DNA of 56,421 nucleotides, taken from positions 1 through 56,421 of the IMG/VR virus record IMGVR_UViG_3300026484_000465. One strand, 5' to 3'. The stretch comes from a virus. The notes beneath the pieces were generated by a model, which saw nothing but the letters and a program-made list of their open reading frames with translations, searched no databases and was not told the origin of the DNA. A program made the translations under genes and the position numbers. This document shows positions 1-7,925 of this stretch, in pieces (position 1 is the stretch's first letter; each line of letters begins with the position of its first letter).

Positions 1-240
1 CATTGTTTGTATTTACAGTATTTGGTGTTTCATTGTTTGTATTTGTATTGTATATCTTTTGCTTAAATCTTTTTCTTTCTTCTGCTTTGTTTTTTAATTT
101 TTTGATAGAAATAGGTGTTTCATTGTTTGTATTTACAGTATTTGGTGTTTCATTGTTTGTATTTGTATTGTATATCTTTTGCTTAAATCTTTTTCTTTCT
201 TCTGCTTTGTTTTTTAATTTTTTGATAGAAATAGGTGTTT
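1..240. repeat. Exact 120-bp tandem duplication
   Basis: Bases 1-120 and 121-240 are identical, and the first bases of a third unit (cattgtt) follow at 241. The period is 40 codons, so the reading frame of the minus-strand gene is kept. Because the window starts inside the array, the copy number may be higher than two. Confidence 0.95.
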
Positions 241-565
241 CATTGTTAAGGTTAACTTTTTGTTTTATATCTTCACCCTCAGTTATTCCTTTTTGTGATA
301 GTTTTTTTTGTGATGCCCTATATTGATCTCTTTCTGCTTTAAATTTTGTTTTAGACCCCTGTCCAGAAATATGTTTTAACTCTTTATGTTCTTCTGGGGT
401 AATTAAATCATTTGCTAGCATTTCATCTAGCTTTTTGTGTAATTTGTTTTGTTTCCCGTTAAATTCATTACTATTAACAAAATCCATTATAAACTTATTA
501 TTACCGAATCTATCTTTTATTTTATTATAATAAGCTGTTTTAATTAAGTATTGTGTTGCATTCAA
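1..565 (-). CDS. KTA-tagged repeat protein, 3' end cut by window edge
   Basis: The frame stays open from a TTG start at 565 down to the window edge, about 188 codons. The start follows an A-run with AAGGA and a TATAAT box at 588-593, the same layout as other genes here, so TTG is preferred; no in-frame ATG fits. The N terminus reads MNATQYLIKTAYYNK, carrying the LIKTA motif shared with many head-region proteins and with the major capsid protein. The rest is Lys/Asn/Glu-rich and without membrane segments. From about residue 108 it holds a 40-residue unit (contains ETPISIKKLKNKAEERKR) encoded by two exact 120-bp copies. Function is unknown; I infer a protein packaged in the capsid. Confidence 0.75.
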   Translation of the reverse strand, partial: MNATQYLIKTAYYNKIKDRFGNNKFIMDFVNSNEFNGKQNKLHKKLDEMLANDLITPEEHKELKHISGQGSKTKFKAERDQYRASQKKLSQKGITEGEDIKQKVNLNNETPISIKKLKNKAEERKRFKQKIYNTNTNNETPNTVNTNNETPISIKKLKNKAEERKRFKQKIYNTNTNNETPNTVNTNN

Positions 566-587
566 TGTTTTTCCTTTTTTTTTATTT

Positions 588-593
588 ATTATA
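588..593 (-). promoter_or_regulatory. -10 box for the minus-strand repeat protein
   Basis: On the minus strand the sequence reads TAGTATAATAAAT, then an A-run, GG and the TTG start at 565. The TAG just before TATAAT is the stop codon of the upstream HAD-like gene, so promoter and stop codon abut. There are 13 nt between the -10 box and GG. Confidence 0.7.
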
Positions 594-1022
594 CTAAAGA
601 TTGTTTATTATTGCAATTATTTTATCTGCATCTTCTTCTGTTAATCCATTGTCTCCGTTAATATGATAGAAATTTGATTTGTTTATATAGTTGTGCTTTT
701 CTGAACATATATAAGTATCATCATCATCAATAACTAAAAATTTATCTATATTATATTTTTTAATCGTATTTTTTATTTGCCCACCTTTTATAACATGAGT
801 ATCCAATGTTGTTCCTATTATTTTGTCTTTATTTTTTAAAGATGAATTTAATAAGATTCTTTGTACTTTGTATTTTAAAGATGAGTGGATAATAACATGA
901 ACATTAGTTTTATTTATTATCAGGTCTAATAATTCTAATTTTGAATTTATACTATTTAAATCGTTATTTTTATGCGACAATATAACACCATCAAAGTCCA
1001 AAAACAATATTTTTTTACACAA
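594..1022 (-). CDS. HAD-superfamily phosphatase-like protein
   Basis: With the TTG start at 1022 the protein is 142 aa. It opens with ILFLDFDGVI (Asp9 and Asp11, HAD motif I, nucleophile and acid/base), has HSSLK near residue 46 (motif II Ser), a Lys-rich stretch near 84, and FLVIDDDDTY at about 96-104 (metal-binding acidic motif). This matches small single-domain HAD proteins of phages; the substrate is unknown. The frame also opens at an ATG at 1052, but that ATG overlaps a -10-like box (TGTTAAAAT), and the AAAAAAGGAT ribosome site lies after it, 7 nt before TTG. The gene is divergent from the plus-strand block at 1153. Confidence 0.75.
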   Translation of the reverse strand: MCKKILFLDFDGVILSHKNNDLNSINSKLELLDLIINKTNVHVIIHSSLKYKVQRILLNSSLKNKDKIIGTTLDTHVIKGGQIKNTIKKYNIDKFLVIDDDDTYICSEKHNYINKSNFYHINGDNGLTEEDADKIIAIINNL

Positions 1023-1042
1023 AACAAAATCCTTTTTTATAG

Positions 1043-1048
1043 ATTTTA
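1043..1048 (-). promoter_or_regulatory. -10 box (TAAAAT, extended) for the HAD-like gene
   Basis: The minus strand reads TGTTAAAATCTATAAAAAAG followed by GAT, which matches the form TGTTATAATTAAG-A-run-GG found before the gene at 22064. This supports the TTG start at 1022 over the ATG at 1052. Confidence 0.55.
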
Positions 1049-1102
1049 ACATTTTTTTGTTATTTAGTAAATTATTTTTTGTATTTATATTAAAAACAAT
1101 AT

Positions 1103-1131
1103 TTGACTAACAATAAATAGTAAGTTATAAT
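1103..1131 (+). promoter_or_regulatory. Full sigma-70-like promoter before the first plus-strand genes
   Basis: TTGACT at 1103-1108 and TATAAT at 1126-1131 are 17 bp apart, the standard sigma-70 spacing. An A-run and GGAT follow 11 nt after the -10 box, so the predicted transcript begins in the A-run with a very short leader. It serves 1153 and probably the genes after it. Confidence 0.8.
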
Positions 1132-1152
1132 AAACAAAAAAAGGATTTAGTT

Positions 1153-1575
1153 ATGCCAACTATTTCAACAATGTTTGATAAACCTTTAGAAGAAGATATT
1201 GCGTTAGAATCAAATTCTACTTCTGCTTCTAGTGTAGTTGATACTTTAAAGAATGCTGAAAACACATATAAAGCATTTTTATATTTAAGAGCTATGTATT
1301 CATTGTATCCAAATAAAGAAACAATACTTAAAATGGATACAATTAAAAGCGATGATTATGTAGAGATAGATAAACCTGTTAATGCAAACAAGATATTTGT
1401 AGTTAATACGGGAGATGGTAGTTGTCACATTAAATTCAATGATGAAGAGTTTGAGATTGTTGTTGGGAGAGAATACGAATTTCCTGTTATTCCTAAAACA
1501 GATGAAAACGATGGTGATAAGGTTGAAGTTAAAGGAACACTTTCTTATTACATGAAAAACGTACAGGAGTTTTAA
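1153..1575 (+). CDS. Unrecognised virion-associated protein, paralogue A
   Basis: 140 aa, start set by AAAAAAAGGAT 7 nt upstream. It shares with the next protein an N-terminal block, FD-x-PLEED-[IV]-A-[LF]-E, and a second block around residues 38-50, YKAFLYxxxM[YF]S; after this the two diverge into acidic beta-rich tails of similar size. No membrane segment or KTA motif is present. Position at the head of a fibre/spike block suggests a small structural or adaptor protein, but this is an inference; the family was not recognised. Confidence 0.7.
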   Translation: MPTISTMFDKPLEEDIALESNSTSASSVVDTLKNAENTYKAFLYLRAMYSLYPNKETILKMDTIKSDDYVEIDKPVNANKIFVVNTGDGSCHIKFNDEEFEIVVGREYEFPVIPKTDENDGDKVEVKGTLSYYMKNVQEF

Positions 1576-1576
1576 T

Positions 1577-1984
1577 ATGGGAAATACTATAAAAACAAGA
1601 TTCGATAATCCTTTAGAAGAAGATGTTGCATTTGAACAAACAAAAAATCAACAAGGAATAAGTGATTTATTAAAAAATACTGAGAACATATATAAAGCAT
1701 TTTTGTATATGAAAGAAATGTTTTCTAGTGCACCCGTGTTTAATAAAATTGTTAATATTACTTATATTGATAATGCTACTGACGAAGATATTTCAATTGA
1801 TGAAAAAGCTAATTTGTTAACATTTAAAAATAATAATAAAGATATATCTGAAATTTATTATAATGATAATGACAAATTAGTGTTGTATGCATATGAACAA
1901 ATTGATATACCTGTTTTTAGTGGAGATACTATTAAAGTTACAGGCACTATGAATGTTATACAAATGAAATACGAGATTAGATAA
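1577..1984 (+). CDS. Unrecognised virion-associated protein, paralogue B
   Basis: 135 aa, starting one base after the stop of paralogue A; the ribosome site CAGGAG overlaps the end of A. It keeps the RFDNPLEEDVAFE and YKAFLYMKEMFS blocks of its neighbour while the C-terminal half has drifted, so a tandem duplication is the simplest origin. The two may form a pair that joins one fibre. Function not recognised. Confidence 0.7.
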   Translation: MGNTIKTRFDNPLEEDVAFEQTKNQQGISDLLKNTENIYKAFLYMKEMFSSAPVFNKIVNITYIDNATDEDISIDEKANLLTFKNNNKDISEIYYNDNDKLVLYAYEQIDIPVFSGDTIKVTGTMNVIQMKYEIR

Positions 1985-1998
1985 CAAAGGATAGAAAA

Positions 1999-4062
1999 AT
2001 GGCTAATATTTATTATGTTGACCCAGCTAATGGAGATAATGGGAATGATGGTTTAAGTGTAGATAAACCAATAAAAGATTTATGGAGTGATAATGTAGAT
2101 TATGGAGATAAGGATAATATATCTATATTTTACATTAAAAGAGGTACGGAATTAATAATTCCAGAGGACACTAATAAAGCTCTACCTTTCGGTATTGTAA
2201 TGTCTTGGCCACATTCTAATGATGGTGAATATTGGGATAATAGACCAGATGATGGTAAGGATTGGGATGATGATGATAGTTCAAAAGCAAATTTTGCAGC
2301 AGAGAATAAAGCATATATTAGTATAGATGATAAAAAAATGGTTTATTTTAAAAATATAGATATGCATTATCCAGATAGAGATACAAACCCAAGTTTTGTA
2401 ATAAAAAATTCAATAATAGGTTTTATTGATTGTGATATATCTGCTGGTTCATGGCCTGAAGGTCGTGACTATGCTTTTGTTAGGGTTGGAGGCACAAGTA
2501 ACGACACAAAATTAAATAAAACAATAGAAATAACTAGAACAAATATTAGTTTTGATTCTGGTGGTACAGTTATATCATATAATAATAATGATGATGTTAG
2601 AAGTTTTATTAAAAGGGTAAATGTTGTAGACTCAGATATAAATGCTTATAGATTTTTTTGTGCTGATAGTGACTATGATGCTGAATACGGAACTTCTGTG
2701 TTTAGTATTATTAATTCAACAATCAAAACCAGTGATGACACTTTTAGACATTATGGTGATAGGGGTGGAAGTGATCGAGCAGGAACAATGTATTTGAAAA
2801 TAAAAAATTCTGAATTTAATTCAGATGGTGTCTTTTTTATGTTTGGCGATGGAGGTTATACATTGTATCTTCTTGATGTTGATATTAAAGATAGTTCTAT
2901 TAAAACAGATAAATATATTTTTTATACAAATGCAAATAGCAGTGATATTACTAACTATTTAAGAATAAACACAATAAACACAAAATATGATTCAACTAAA
3001 TCATGGATTTATCATAACAGTTCAACAGATGATATGCATTTCCGTTTAAATGCGATAAGAAATACTTTCAGTAACCAGGATTGTGTAATGGATTTACATA
3101 TGGTATATGTTTCTGAAGGTATTACACTTATAAATAACAAATATAAAAATATAGGAACTATATTAAAGGAAAGATCACATAGTAGTGCAACTTTTGATAA
3201 AGTTAAAATGTTTGAATCAAATCTTGATGTTGAACATATTGTTGATGGTGTAACAAAAAATTCAACTTATTATTTAAATAATTGTATTGCAAGCGGATAT
3301 GCATTTAATAATATATCCAATAGTGATGTTGTGTTAAAAAATTGTAAAGTAGGTCAAATAAATTCTGATTCGTTTACATCAATAAAAGCAATAAACTGTG
3401 AGATAAGTCAAGATGATGGATCACCTATTGCTAATGGAGATGTTTATCTAGAGAATTGTAAAATAAATAATGATGATTATCCATTGTTTGATAATGCTTC
3501 AAAAGTTAATGGGATTATTATTGATTCTAATATATCAGGCGATATTGCACCATCATCGTTAGTAAATGTTTTTAGTAAATTTTATAATACTAAAATATCA
3601 GGAGAGACTATTTCTTATAGATGTGAAAAAGAAAAGGTGCAAATAATAACGGCTTCTCCTTATAGAAGTGGTGGTTCTAAATTTTCATTAATGTTACATA
3701 AAAAAAATTCAGGTATTTATCCTGCGGTAATGGATGAATTATTTACGCAATATGATTCAAAAAAAACAACATTAACATTGTATTTTGCAACAGCAGCTGA
3801 GATTAATATTGATAATTATGATATACAAGTTGGTATTTCTTATAAAGATAAAACAGATGGATACACATTTAAAGACTGTAATATAGAAGAAGACCCATAT
3901 AGTGAATGGGATGGTCTTTCTGATGAAGTTAAATATTATAAGGCTACTGTTGATATTAGTGATGCTGATTTAGATAATGGAGATAAAATTACTTTTGTTT
4001 TTACATCTGTGTTAGATAGTATATCTAAATATTACGCAGATGCAATTATAGGGAAAAACTAA
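1999..4062 (+). CDS. Beta-helix tail spike-like protein
   Basis: 687 aa. The N terminus IYYVDPANGDNGNDGLS with a following Pro matches the opening strand and turn of pectate-lyase-like right-handed beta-helix proteins. Many short units built on N-x-[ST]-x-I with Asn/Asp turns follow to about residue 530, then a beta-rich C-terminal domain of about 150 residues. An acidic loop, WDDDDSSK, lies near residue 90. Such folds are typical of phage spikes that bind or cut surface polysaccharide; no catalytic residues can be assigned by eye. The next gene starts inside its stop codon (TAATG). Confidence 0.7.
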   Translation: MANIYYVDPANGDNGNDGLSVDKPIKDLWSDNVDYGDKDNISIFYIKRGTELIIPEDTNKALPFGIVMSWPHSNDGEYWDNRPDDGKDWDDDDSSKANFAAENKAYISIDDKKMVYFKNIDMHYPDRDTNPSFVIKNSIIGFIDCDISAGSWPEGRDYAFVRVGGTSNDTKLNKTIEITRTNISFDSGGTVISYNNNDDVRSFIKRVNVVDSDINAYRFFCADSDYDAEYGTSVFSIINSTIKTSDDTFRHYGDRGGSDRAGTMYLKIKNSEFNSDGVFFMFGDGGYTLYLLDVDIKDSSIKTDKYIFYTNANSSDITNYLRINTINTKYDSTKSWIYHNSSTDDMHFRLNAIRNTFSNQDCVMDLHMVYVSEGITLINNKYKNIGTILKERSHSSATFDKVKMFESNLDVEHIVDGVTKNSTYYLNNCIASGYAFNNISNSDVVLKNCKVGQINSDSFTSIKAINCEISQDDGSPIANGDVYLENCKINNDDYPLFDNASKVNGIIIDSNISGDIAPSSLVNVFSKFYNTKISGETISYRCEKEKVQIITASPYRSGGSKFSLMLHKKNSGIYPAVMDELFTQYDSKKTTLTLYFATAAEINIDNYDIQVGISYKDKTDGYTFKDCNIEEDPYSEWDGLSDEVKYYKATVDISDADLDNGDKITFVFTSVLDSISKYYADAIIGKN

Positions 4063-4334
4063 TGATTATTTTATCTTGTAAAGATTATTTTAATCCAACT
4101 AATGAGAATAATTATATAGAATTATTCTCGTTGGGTGAGACTAATTCTGATAGTAGATTAAATAGCAGAGGTGACAAGTTTACTATGGAAGAATTTGTAG
4201 AATTTAATTTTTTAAATGATGTTAATATAAAAAATATTGGTTCTAGATTTAAAAGATCATATTTAAAAATAAATAGAATACTTTATCCCAAAACTGTACT
4301 ACAAAACTATGGTAGGTTGCAAAAAAAACTTTAA
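4062..4334 (+). CDS. Small unrecognised protein coupled to the spike gene
   Basis: 90 aa, ATG overlapping the spike stop codon by one base, which suggests translational coupling. Acidic N-terminal half and basic C-terminal half (RFKRSYLKINRI, ending RLQKKL). No membrane segment or known motif. It could be a chaperone or tip protein of the spike; this rests on position only. Confidence 0.6.
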   Translation: MIILSCKDYFNPTNENNYIELFSLGETNSDSRLNSRGDKFTMEEFVEFNFLNDVNIKNIGSRFKRSYLKINRILYPKTVLQNYGRLQKKL

Positions 4335-4338
4335 TATG

Positions 4339-4360
4339 CTAAAATTAACAAAAAAAAGGA
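4339..4360 (+). promoter_or_regulatory. Extended -10 promoter and A-tract leader before 4367
   Basis: TATGCTAAAATTAAC, then an A-run and GGATTAACA before ATG. The -10 box TAAAAT is at 4339-4344, with TG one base upstream of it. Confidence 0.7.
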
Positions 4361-4366
4361 TTAACA

Positions 4367-4801
4367 ATGAGAAGTTTTAATTTAATTAAGACAGCGGCTA
4401 AGAAAGATGATGGACTTAACACAGCTGAAAAAGCTGCTATAGCAAGTGCAGGGGTTGGAGCAGCAGCTTTATCTCCTTATGCAGCAAAAAGTGTTATGAA
4501 AACATTAGCAGAAAGAAGTGGTAAAAAAGCAGATAAATTATTAGCAAAAGCTGATACTTATAAAAATGCTAACAAATCAGGATGGTTTGGTGGTCTAAGA
4601 AAAGGTCATAAAAAAGAACATGAAGCATTAATGGAAGCTTATAGAAACCAAGTAGAAGCAGCAAATAGAGCTCAAGGTAGAGCAAATTCTGTTGCAGGGT
4701 TTGTAGACGAACATGGTAAAAAATTAAAATATGCTGCAGGTGCAGGTGCTGCAGGTGCAGGAGTTGGTTTAGTATATGGACAAGGGCAAAGAAGAGGTTA
4801 A
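4367..4801 (+). CDS. KTA-tagged glycine-zipper membrane protein
   Basis: 144 aa. N terminus MRSFNLIKTAAKKDDG carries the LIKTA motif at residues 6-10. Two small-residue-rich hydrophobic segments follow: residues about 20-40 (AAIASAGVGAAALSPYAAK) and 117-136 (AAGAGAAGAGVGLVYG), with a basic Ala/Lys helix-forming middle. The 41366 protein has the same plan and also ends in RG. It is a single-gene unit with its own promoter and a terminator over its stop codon. I infer a head-internal protein whose tag is removed by the prohead protease; membrane insertion during infection is possible. Confidence 0.75.
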   Translation: MRSFNLIKTAAKKDDGLNTAEKAAIASAGVGAAALSPYAAKSVMKTLAERSGKKADKLLAKADTYKNANKSGWFGGLRKGHKKEHEALMEAYRNQVEAANRAQGRANSVAGFVDEHGKKLKYAAGAGAAGAGVGLVYGQGQRRG

Positions 4802-4820
4802 TTACCCCTCTTTTTCTTCT
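4792..4820 (+). terminator. Intrinsic terminator overlapping a stop codon
   Basis: AAGAGG (4792-4797) pairs with CCTCTT (4807-4812), then a T-rich run. The TAA stop of the 4367 gene is in the loop. Confidence 0.65.
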
Positions 4821-4883
4821 TTTTTTTCTCTACAAAAAATAATCTTATAATTAATATTTCATTTCTATAAAACATTTTTTTAT

Positions 4884-4907
4884 GCTATAATTAACAAAAA
4901 AAAGGAT
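4884..4907 (+). promoter_or_regulatory. Extended -10 promoter and A-tract leader before 4914
   Basis: TATGCTATAATTAAC, then eight A and GGAT. TATAAT is at 4886-4891; no clear -35 box, so it relies on the TGC extension. Confidence 0.75.
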
Positions 4908-4913
4908 TTATAT

Positions 4914-5756
4914 ATGGAAAGATTTGGATTTAAATTGTTTAAAGACCCTGATTTAAATTATGAATTGGTTGCAGGTGATGTTAAAATTGCACTTAACTCC
5001 GTAAATCAACAAGAGCAAACTGTTACAGTTTATTTTGGGGCTTGGGATCAATATGATCCAGCAAAACAAAAATCAATTAGAACGAAACTTACTTTGTCAC
5101 CAAATGATACCTTATTATGGACATTGGTTAGATTGGTAGATGATGGCGATGGAGGATTAAAAGAAATTCCCGCTGTTGAATTTGTTAAATCTGTAAAAGT
5201 AACTGCTCCTGATGAAGAAGACTTAATTTCTTTAAAACCTAATAACCATGTTGCTAATTTTTATTACAACAGTAGTGATGATGATAAGAAATTATCAGAA
5301 GAAGGTGATGATGTTATTTGGGGATTTTTTAATGTAGGTGAATATAAGTTTGGATGGTCAACTTCTACAAATGTCGAAGCTGGATATTTTAGAGCTGCAA
5401 AAAGAGATGATGATGATTCTTCTAAAGAAATCATTATGACAAGAAGAGATGTTTATGGTGATGATGATGACCACCCTGATAGATTTATGCTATGGTCTCA
5501 TGGAGATAGATTACCACATGGTTGGTATATTAAGGACTTTTGGGCATACACATATCCAAACGACGATGATGATGAGACACAAGCTAATGATATTATTCCT
5601 AGATTAAAAACAATATCAACAGGAGTTGGTAATGCTGTTAGATTTGATGTTACTTTTTATATCCCAGAAAATTATACTGGAGATAGTCAAGACCTATCGT
5701 TTAAATTTAAGATACTTGGTCTACAAAATGTTCTTGTTGAACAAAATGAAATCTAA
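4914..5756 (+). CDS. Acidic structural protein, paralogue C
   Basis: 280 aa. The first 90 residues match the 5865 protein: GFKLFKDPDLNYEL against GFRFYHDPNLRYEI, then VYFGAWDQY against MFFGMRDYL, and a similar C terminus (NAVRFDVTFYIPENYTG against NAFKIEITFDLAYDFTG). It differs by insertions of Asp-rich loops (DDDDSSK, GDDDDHPD, NDDDDETQ). Predicted beta-rich, no membrane segment. Likely a virion protein; the exact part is unknown. Confidence 0.7.
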   Translation: MERFGFKLFKDPDLNYELVAGDVKIALNSVNQQEQTVTVYFGAWDQYDPAKQKSIRTKLTLSPNDTLLWTLVRLVDDGDGGLKEIPAVEFVKSVKVTAPDEEDLISLKPNNHVANFYYNSSDDDKKLSEEGDDVIWGFFNVGEYKFGWSTSTNVEAGYFRAAKRDDDDSSKEIIMTRRDVYGDDDDHPDRFMLWSHGDRLPHGWYIKDFWAYTYPNDDDDETQANDIIPRLKTISTGVGNAVRFDVTFYIPENYTGDSQDLSFKFKILGLQNVLVEQNEI

Positions 5757-5864
5757 TAGAATAAATAAACATCTGTCGGTAAGACATTAAAAGGTGCAAG
5801 AAACAGTATATTAATCGGCGGCACAGGATACCGCTGTAATAGATAACAATTAAAAGGATAAAAA
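5757..5864 (+). other. Intergenic stretch with hairpins and a possible coding remnant
   Basis: 108 bases between two paralogues, richer in G+C than the surroundings. It contains TGTC-ggtaa-GACA and GCGG-cacaggata-CCGC, both able to form small hairpins. One plus frame is open without a start codon and reads TSVGKTLKG...SILIGGTGYRCNR before TAA, which looks like the end of a lost gene. No convincing promoter was seen. Confidence 0.4.
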
Positions 5865-6557
5865 ATGGCAATTAGTGGTAATGTTAATTTATTTGAATTA
5901 GGGTTTAGATTTTATCATGACCCAAATTTAAGATATGAAATAACTCCGGACTCTCAAATAAGAATAGACCCAGCAACGGGTAAGGCTACAATGTTTTTTG
6001 GAATGAGAGACTATTTGGTTGATGGTGTAAGAACAAGAAAACAATTAAAAGTTGTACAAGGTGCTCCAACATTCTTTCTTGAAGCTATAGATGAAACTGG
6101 TCAAAGAAATTGGGAAGGTGTAAAAGGAGTTCATTGGGATGATAAAGGAACAATGACATCTTATAATGATACTCTTACTGCACCAGAAAGAATAAGTGAT
6201 TATTATAATGCCGACACTGCTTGTCCTAATGACAATACACAAGCTAGGGTTGCATTTGTGTTTTGTTATGATAATAACGATACAAGATATAAAATTAAAA
6301 ACTCTGATAGTGGATCAACTAGAGAAGTTTATGCAAGAAATACAACAACTATTACCTTAAATAAAAATGAGTATATTTATGGTATTAATTCTCATGGGAA
6401 TAGACTTTTATCGGAATTAAAATCAGGAATAGATAACGCTTTTAAAATAGAAATTACATTTGATTTGGCTTATGATTTTACAGGGCAACAAAGAGGTCTT
6501 AACTTTTTTACAATGCCTGATACAGTTATTCAAGTTATAGAATATGTATTGGATTAA
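5865..6557 (+). CDS. Structural protein, paralogue D
   Basis: 230 aa, start set by AAAAGGAT. It shares the N-terminal and C-terminal blocks of the 4914 protein but lacks the Asp-rich loops, so it is nearer a minimal version of the fold. The pair is separated by a 108-base stretch holding what may be a remnant of another gene. Predicted all-beta; function unknown, probably part of the virion. Confidence 0.7.
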   Translation: MAISGNVNLFELGFRFYHDPNLRYEITPDSQIRIDPATGKATMFFGMRDYLVDGVRTRKQLKVVQGAPTFFLEAIDETGQRNWEGVKGVHWDDKGTMTSYNDTLTAPERISDYYNADTACPNDNTQARVAFVFCYDNNDTRYKIKNSDSGSTREVYARNTTTITLNKNEYIYGINSHGNRLLSELKSGIDNAFKIEITFDLAYDFTGQQRGLNFFTMPDTVIQVIEYVLD

Positions 6558-6569
6558 TAAAGGATTCTT

Positions 6570-7925
6570 ATGTTAATAACACTAGATTCAATAGGAATGA
6601 GATTAACTTATGATAGGGAGGGGAGATATCCTATAAATATCTCCGAGCCTATTGATTTGCCCTCTTATCAAAAAGAATTTGATTGTTATATGTCCTTAAA
6701 ACAACCAAAACAGTTAGAGGATGGGAGTTGGGAGTGGTATCAACCAAACCAGAGTTATTACAGTTATAGCGATTGGGATTGGAGAGGTTATCCCGATGTG
6801 ACAGATGCAGGGGCTGGTTTTGGTGTTAAAGTAGGACATAAATTAAAAACATACAAAGAAAATATAAAAATGAAAAATATTTTTATAGAAGAAATAGGAA
6901 TATTTGAAAGTTCTATTACTCTTGATAGATTTAAAAATTGGACATCAAACAAAACTCCTTTAGTTTCTGACGATAATGGAGAATTTAGTCTTGAACAAGC
7001 AAAAGAATCTAAACTTTATAAATATTTTAAACCAGATGGTAGCAATTTTCTTAGATATGAGGATGTTATGGGGGAAGAATATTTTTTTGATGTAACACCA
7101 GGGTATATTAGTGGAGTTAATTTTAAAGCGGTTAATTTGATGGATAATGAATTGTTTTTTTCTATGTTTGGGAATAATAAAAATTTTACTATTTGTTTAA
7201 GAATATCTGTCCCGTCAAAAACATGGAATAATTCTTCTTATGTAAATATATTTGAAGGAGTTAATTTAGATATAGGATTAGATTTACTAGGAAAAAATAT
7301 AGTGTTCACTTTTAAAGGGTTAGTTGGAACAGAAAAAGAGCTACTAATACCAACTTTTAATAATAGTAATGAATTTTTTGATATATATTTGTCTTACAAT
7401 AATGGAGAAGTCTTGTATGGAACAGAAGGTAATATAAAAAAAATATTTGTTAATTCCATTTTAAGACCAAAACATTATTTATATAAAAAAGAGGAATCGT
7501 TAGTCTATATAGAAAATATTGATACAGGGGGGAATTCAGCCGGATACAATGTCAAAAATGAAGTTTTTAAGGATAGTAACACTAATCTTGATTACATAAA
7601 AAAACTATATTTTAACGAGTATTCAAAATTAGAAACAATATTTAAAACTAATAAACACTATAACTATCCATTAAGCGAACAAAGAGGTGGATATACTGAT
7701 AGATGGGCTGACTGGAGTCGAAAATATGTTTACTTTAAAGGTATGTTAAAAGAACCAAGAATAGGATATGGAAGTAAACTAACGGTTAAAAATATAGATG
7801 GGCCATTTTATTTGTGGCCATGGATGAACATTATGTTAAAACAACGTATATATAAAAACATACAAAGAATACATCCAATATCTGGAAAATTAGAAACAGT
7901 TTCTTCGGAGTTAATTATAGTATGA
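6570..7925 (+). CDS. LamG/concanavalin-like adhesion protein candidate
   Basis: 451 aa. An aromatic, Trp/Tyr-rich N-terminal part (SYYSYSDWDWRGYP near residue 65) is followed at about 205-300 by a stretch resembling a LamG-type beta sandwich: FTICLRISVPSKTW, IVFTFKG, FFDIYLSYNNGEVLY and a closing KIFVNSILRP. Such domains in phage virions usually bind sugars. The stop overlaps the next ATG by 4 bases (ATGA-type), so the two are translationally coupled. The LamG call is from pattern only. Confidence 0.6.
   Translation: MLITLDSIGMRLTYDREGRYPINISEPIDLPSYQKEFDCYMSLKQPKQLEDGSWEWYQPNQSYYSYSDWDWRGYPDVTDAGAGFGVKVGHKLKTYKENIKMKNIFIEEIGIFESSITLDRFKNWTSNKTPLVSDDNGEFSLEQAKESKLYKYFKPDGSNFLRYEDVMGEEYFFDVTPGYISGVNFKAVNLMDNELFFSMFGNNKNFTICLRISVPSKTWNNSSYVNIFEGVNLDIGLDLLGKNIVFTFKGLVGTEKELLIPTFNNSNEFFDIYLSYNNGEVLYGTEGNIKKIFVNSILRPKHYLYKKEESLVYIENIDTGGNSAGYNVKNEVFKDSNTNLDYIKKLYFNEYSKLETIFKTNKHYNYPLSEQRGGYTDRWADWSRKYVYFKGMLKEPRIGYGSKLTVKNIDGPFYLWPWMNIMLKQRIYKNIQRIHPISGKLETVSSELIIV

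Noticed and set aside
3-326. Plus-strand open frame at the window start rich in Phe/Leu
   Set aside because: It is the reverse of the minus-strand tagged repeat protein, which has promoter, ribosome site and the shared tag.
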